Shown here: positions 13,821 to 13,830 of the stretch, one piece after another
Layout of the letters: each line of letters begins with the position of its first letter
Numbering within the stretch: the stretch's first letter is position 1
Origin: Candidatus Phascolarctobacterium caballi
Lineage (GTDB): Bacteria > Bacillota > Negativicutes > Acidaminococcales > Acidaminococcaceae
DNA: 13,830 nucleotides
Direction of reading: 5' to 3'
Assembly (NCBI GenBank): GCA_018065225.1
Contig: JAGHTS010000283.1
Location: forward strand, 1-13,830
Notes under the pieces: model-generated
What the model was told of the DNA's origin: nothing
Databases searched by the model: none
What the model saw: only the letters and a program-made list of their open reading frames with translations
Made by a program: the position numbers and the translations under genes

Positions 13821-13830
13821 CATAAACAAA

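Noticed and set aside
12499..13830. Possible integrated element next to tRNA-Trp
   Set aside because: No integrase and no second copy of the tRNA-Trp 3' end were seen in the flank, so there is no direct sign of site-specific integration within the window.

Overview
The window looks like the core chromosome of a low-GC Bacillota bacterium, most likely from the Negativicutes or a close relative. This is inferred from gene order, AT-rich codon use and strong AGGAGG-type ribosome binding sites, not from any database comparison. Almost everything is housekeeping, encoded on the minus strand. Read in the direction of transcription (high to low coordinates), it runs lepA - hemW - small unknown gene - mazG - hup - divIC-like - tilS - hpt - ftsH - birA - coaX - dusB. 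Part of this is the Bacillus-type 'mazG ... divIC ... tilS-hpt-ftsH-coaX' neighbourhood. It lacks the rqcP/yabP/yabQ and yabR/spoIIE genes that lie there in Bacillus, and HU sits in the gap instead.

Transcription units can be partly read from the sequence. (1) lepA starts from an extended -10 promoter near 11.87 kb and shares a 4-base stop/start overlap with hemW; the unknown ORF and mazG follow. (2) hup (HU) has its own promoter (6816-6843), a structured leader and a clear intrinsic terminator (6405-6442). (3) Downstream of that terminator, divIC-like, tilS, hpt, ftsH, birA, coaX and dusB are tightly packed. Only a hairpin between coaX and dusB (1030-1056) interrupts them. Together they cover cell division, tRNA modification (TilS, DusB), purine salvage, membrane proteolysis and cofactor use (biotin, CoA).

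On the plus strand, divergent from lepA, is rpsT (ribosomal protein S20) with a near-consensus promoter. It is followed closely by three tRNA genes (Asp-GTC, Gly-GCC, Trp-CCA) and a strong terminator, so S20 and the tRNAs probably form one transcript.

The right end (12.6-13.8 kb) differs. A C45 / penicillin-acyltransferase-like Ntn hydrolase gene on the minus strand has visibly different codon use (many AAG, AGG, GAG, CAG and ATC codons), suggesting a different history. Upstream of it are two identical 12-bp palindromes (TATCTTAAGATA) set 21 bp apart, forming a 37-bp near-perfect inverted repeat that looks like a tandem operator. Beyond that is a terminator-like hairpin belonging to whatever lies outside the window. 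This is the least ordinary part of the window. I found no CRISPR array, insertion sequence, phage gene, toxin-antitoxin pair or convincing new multi-gene system.
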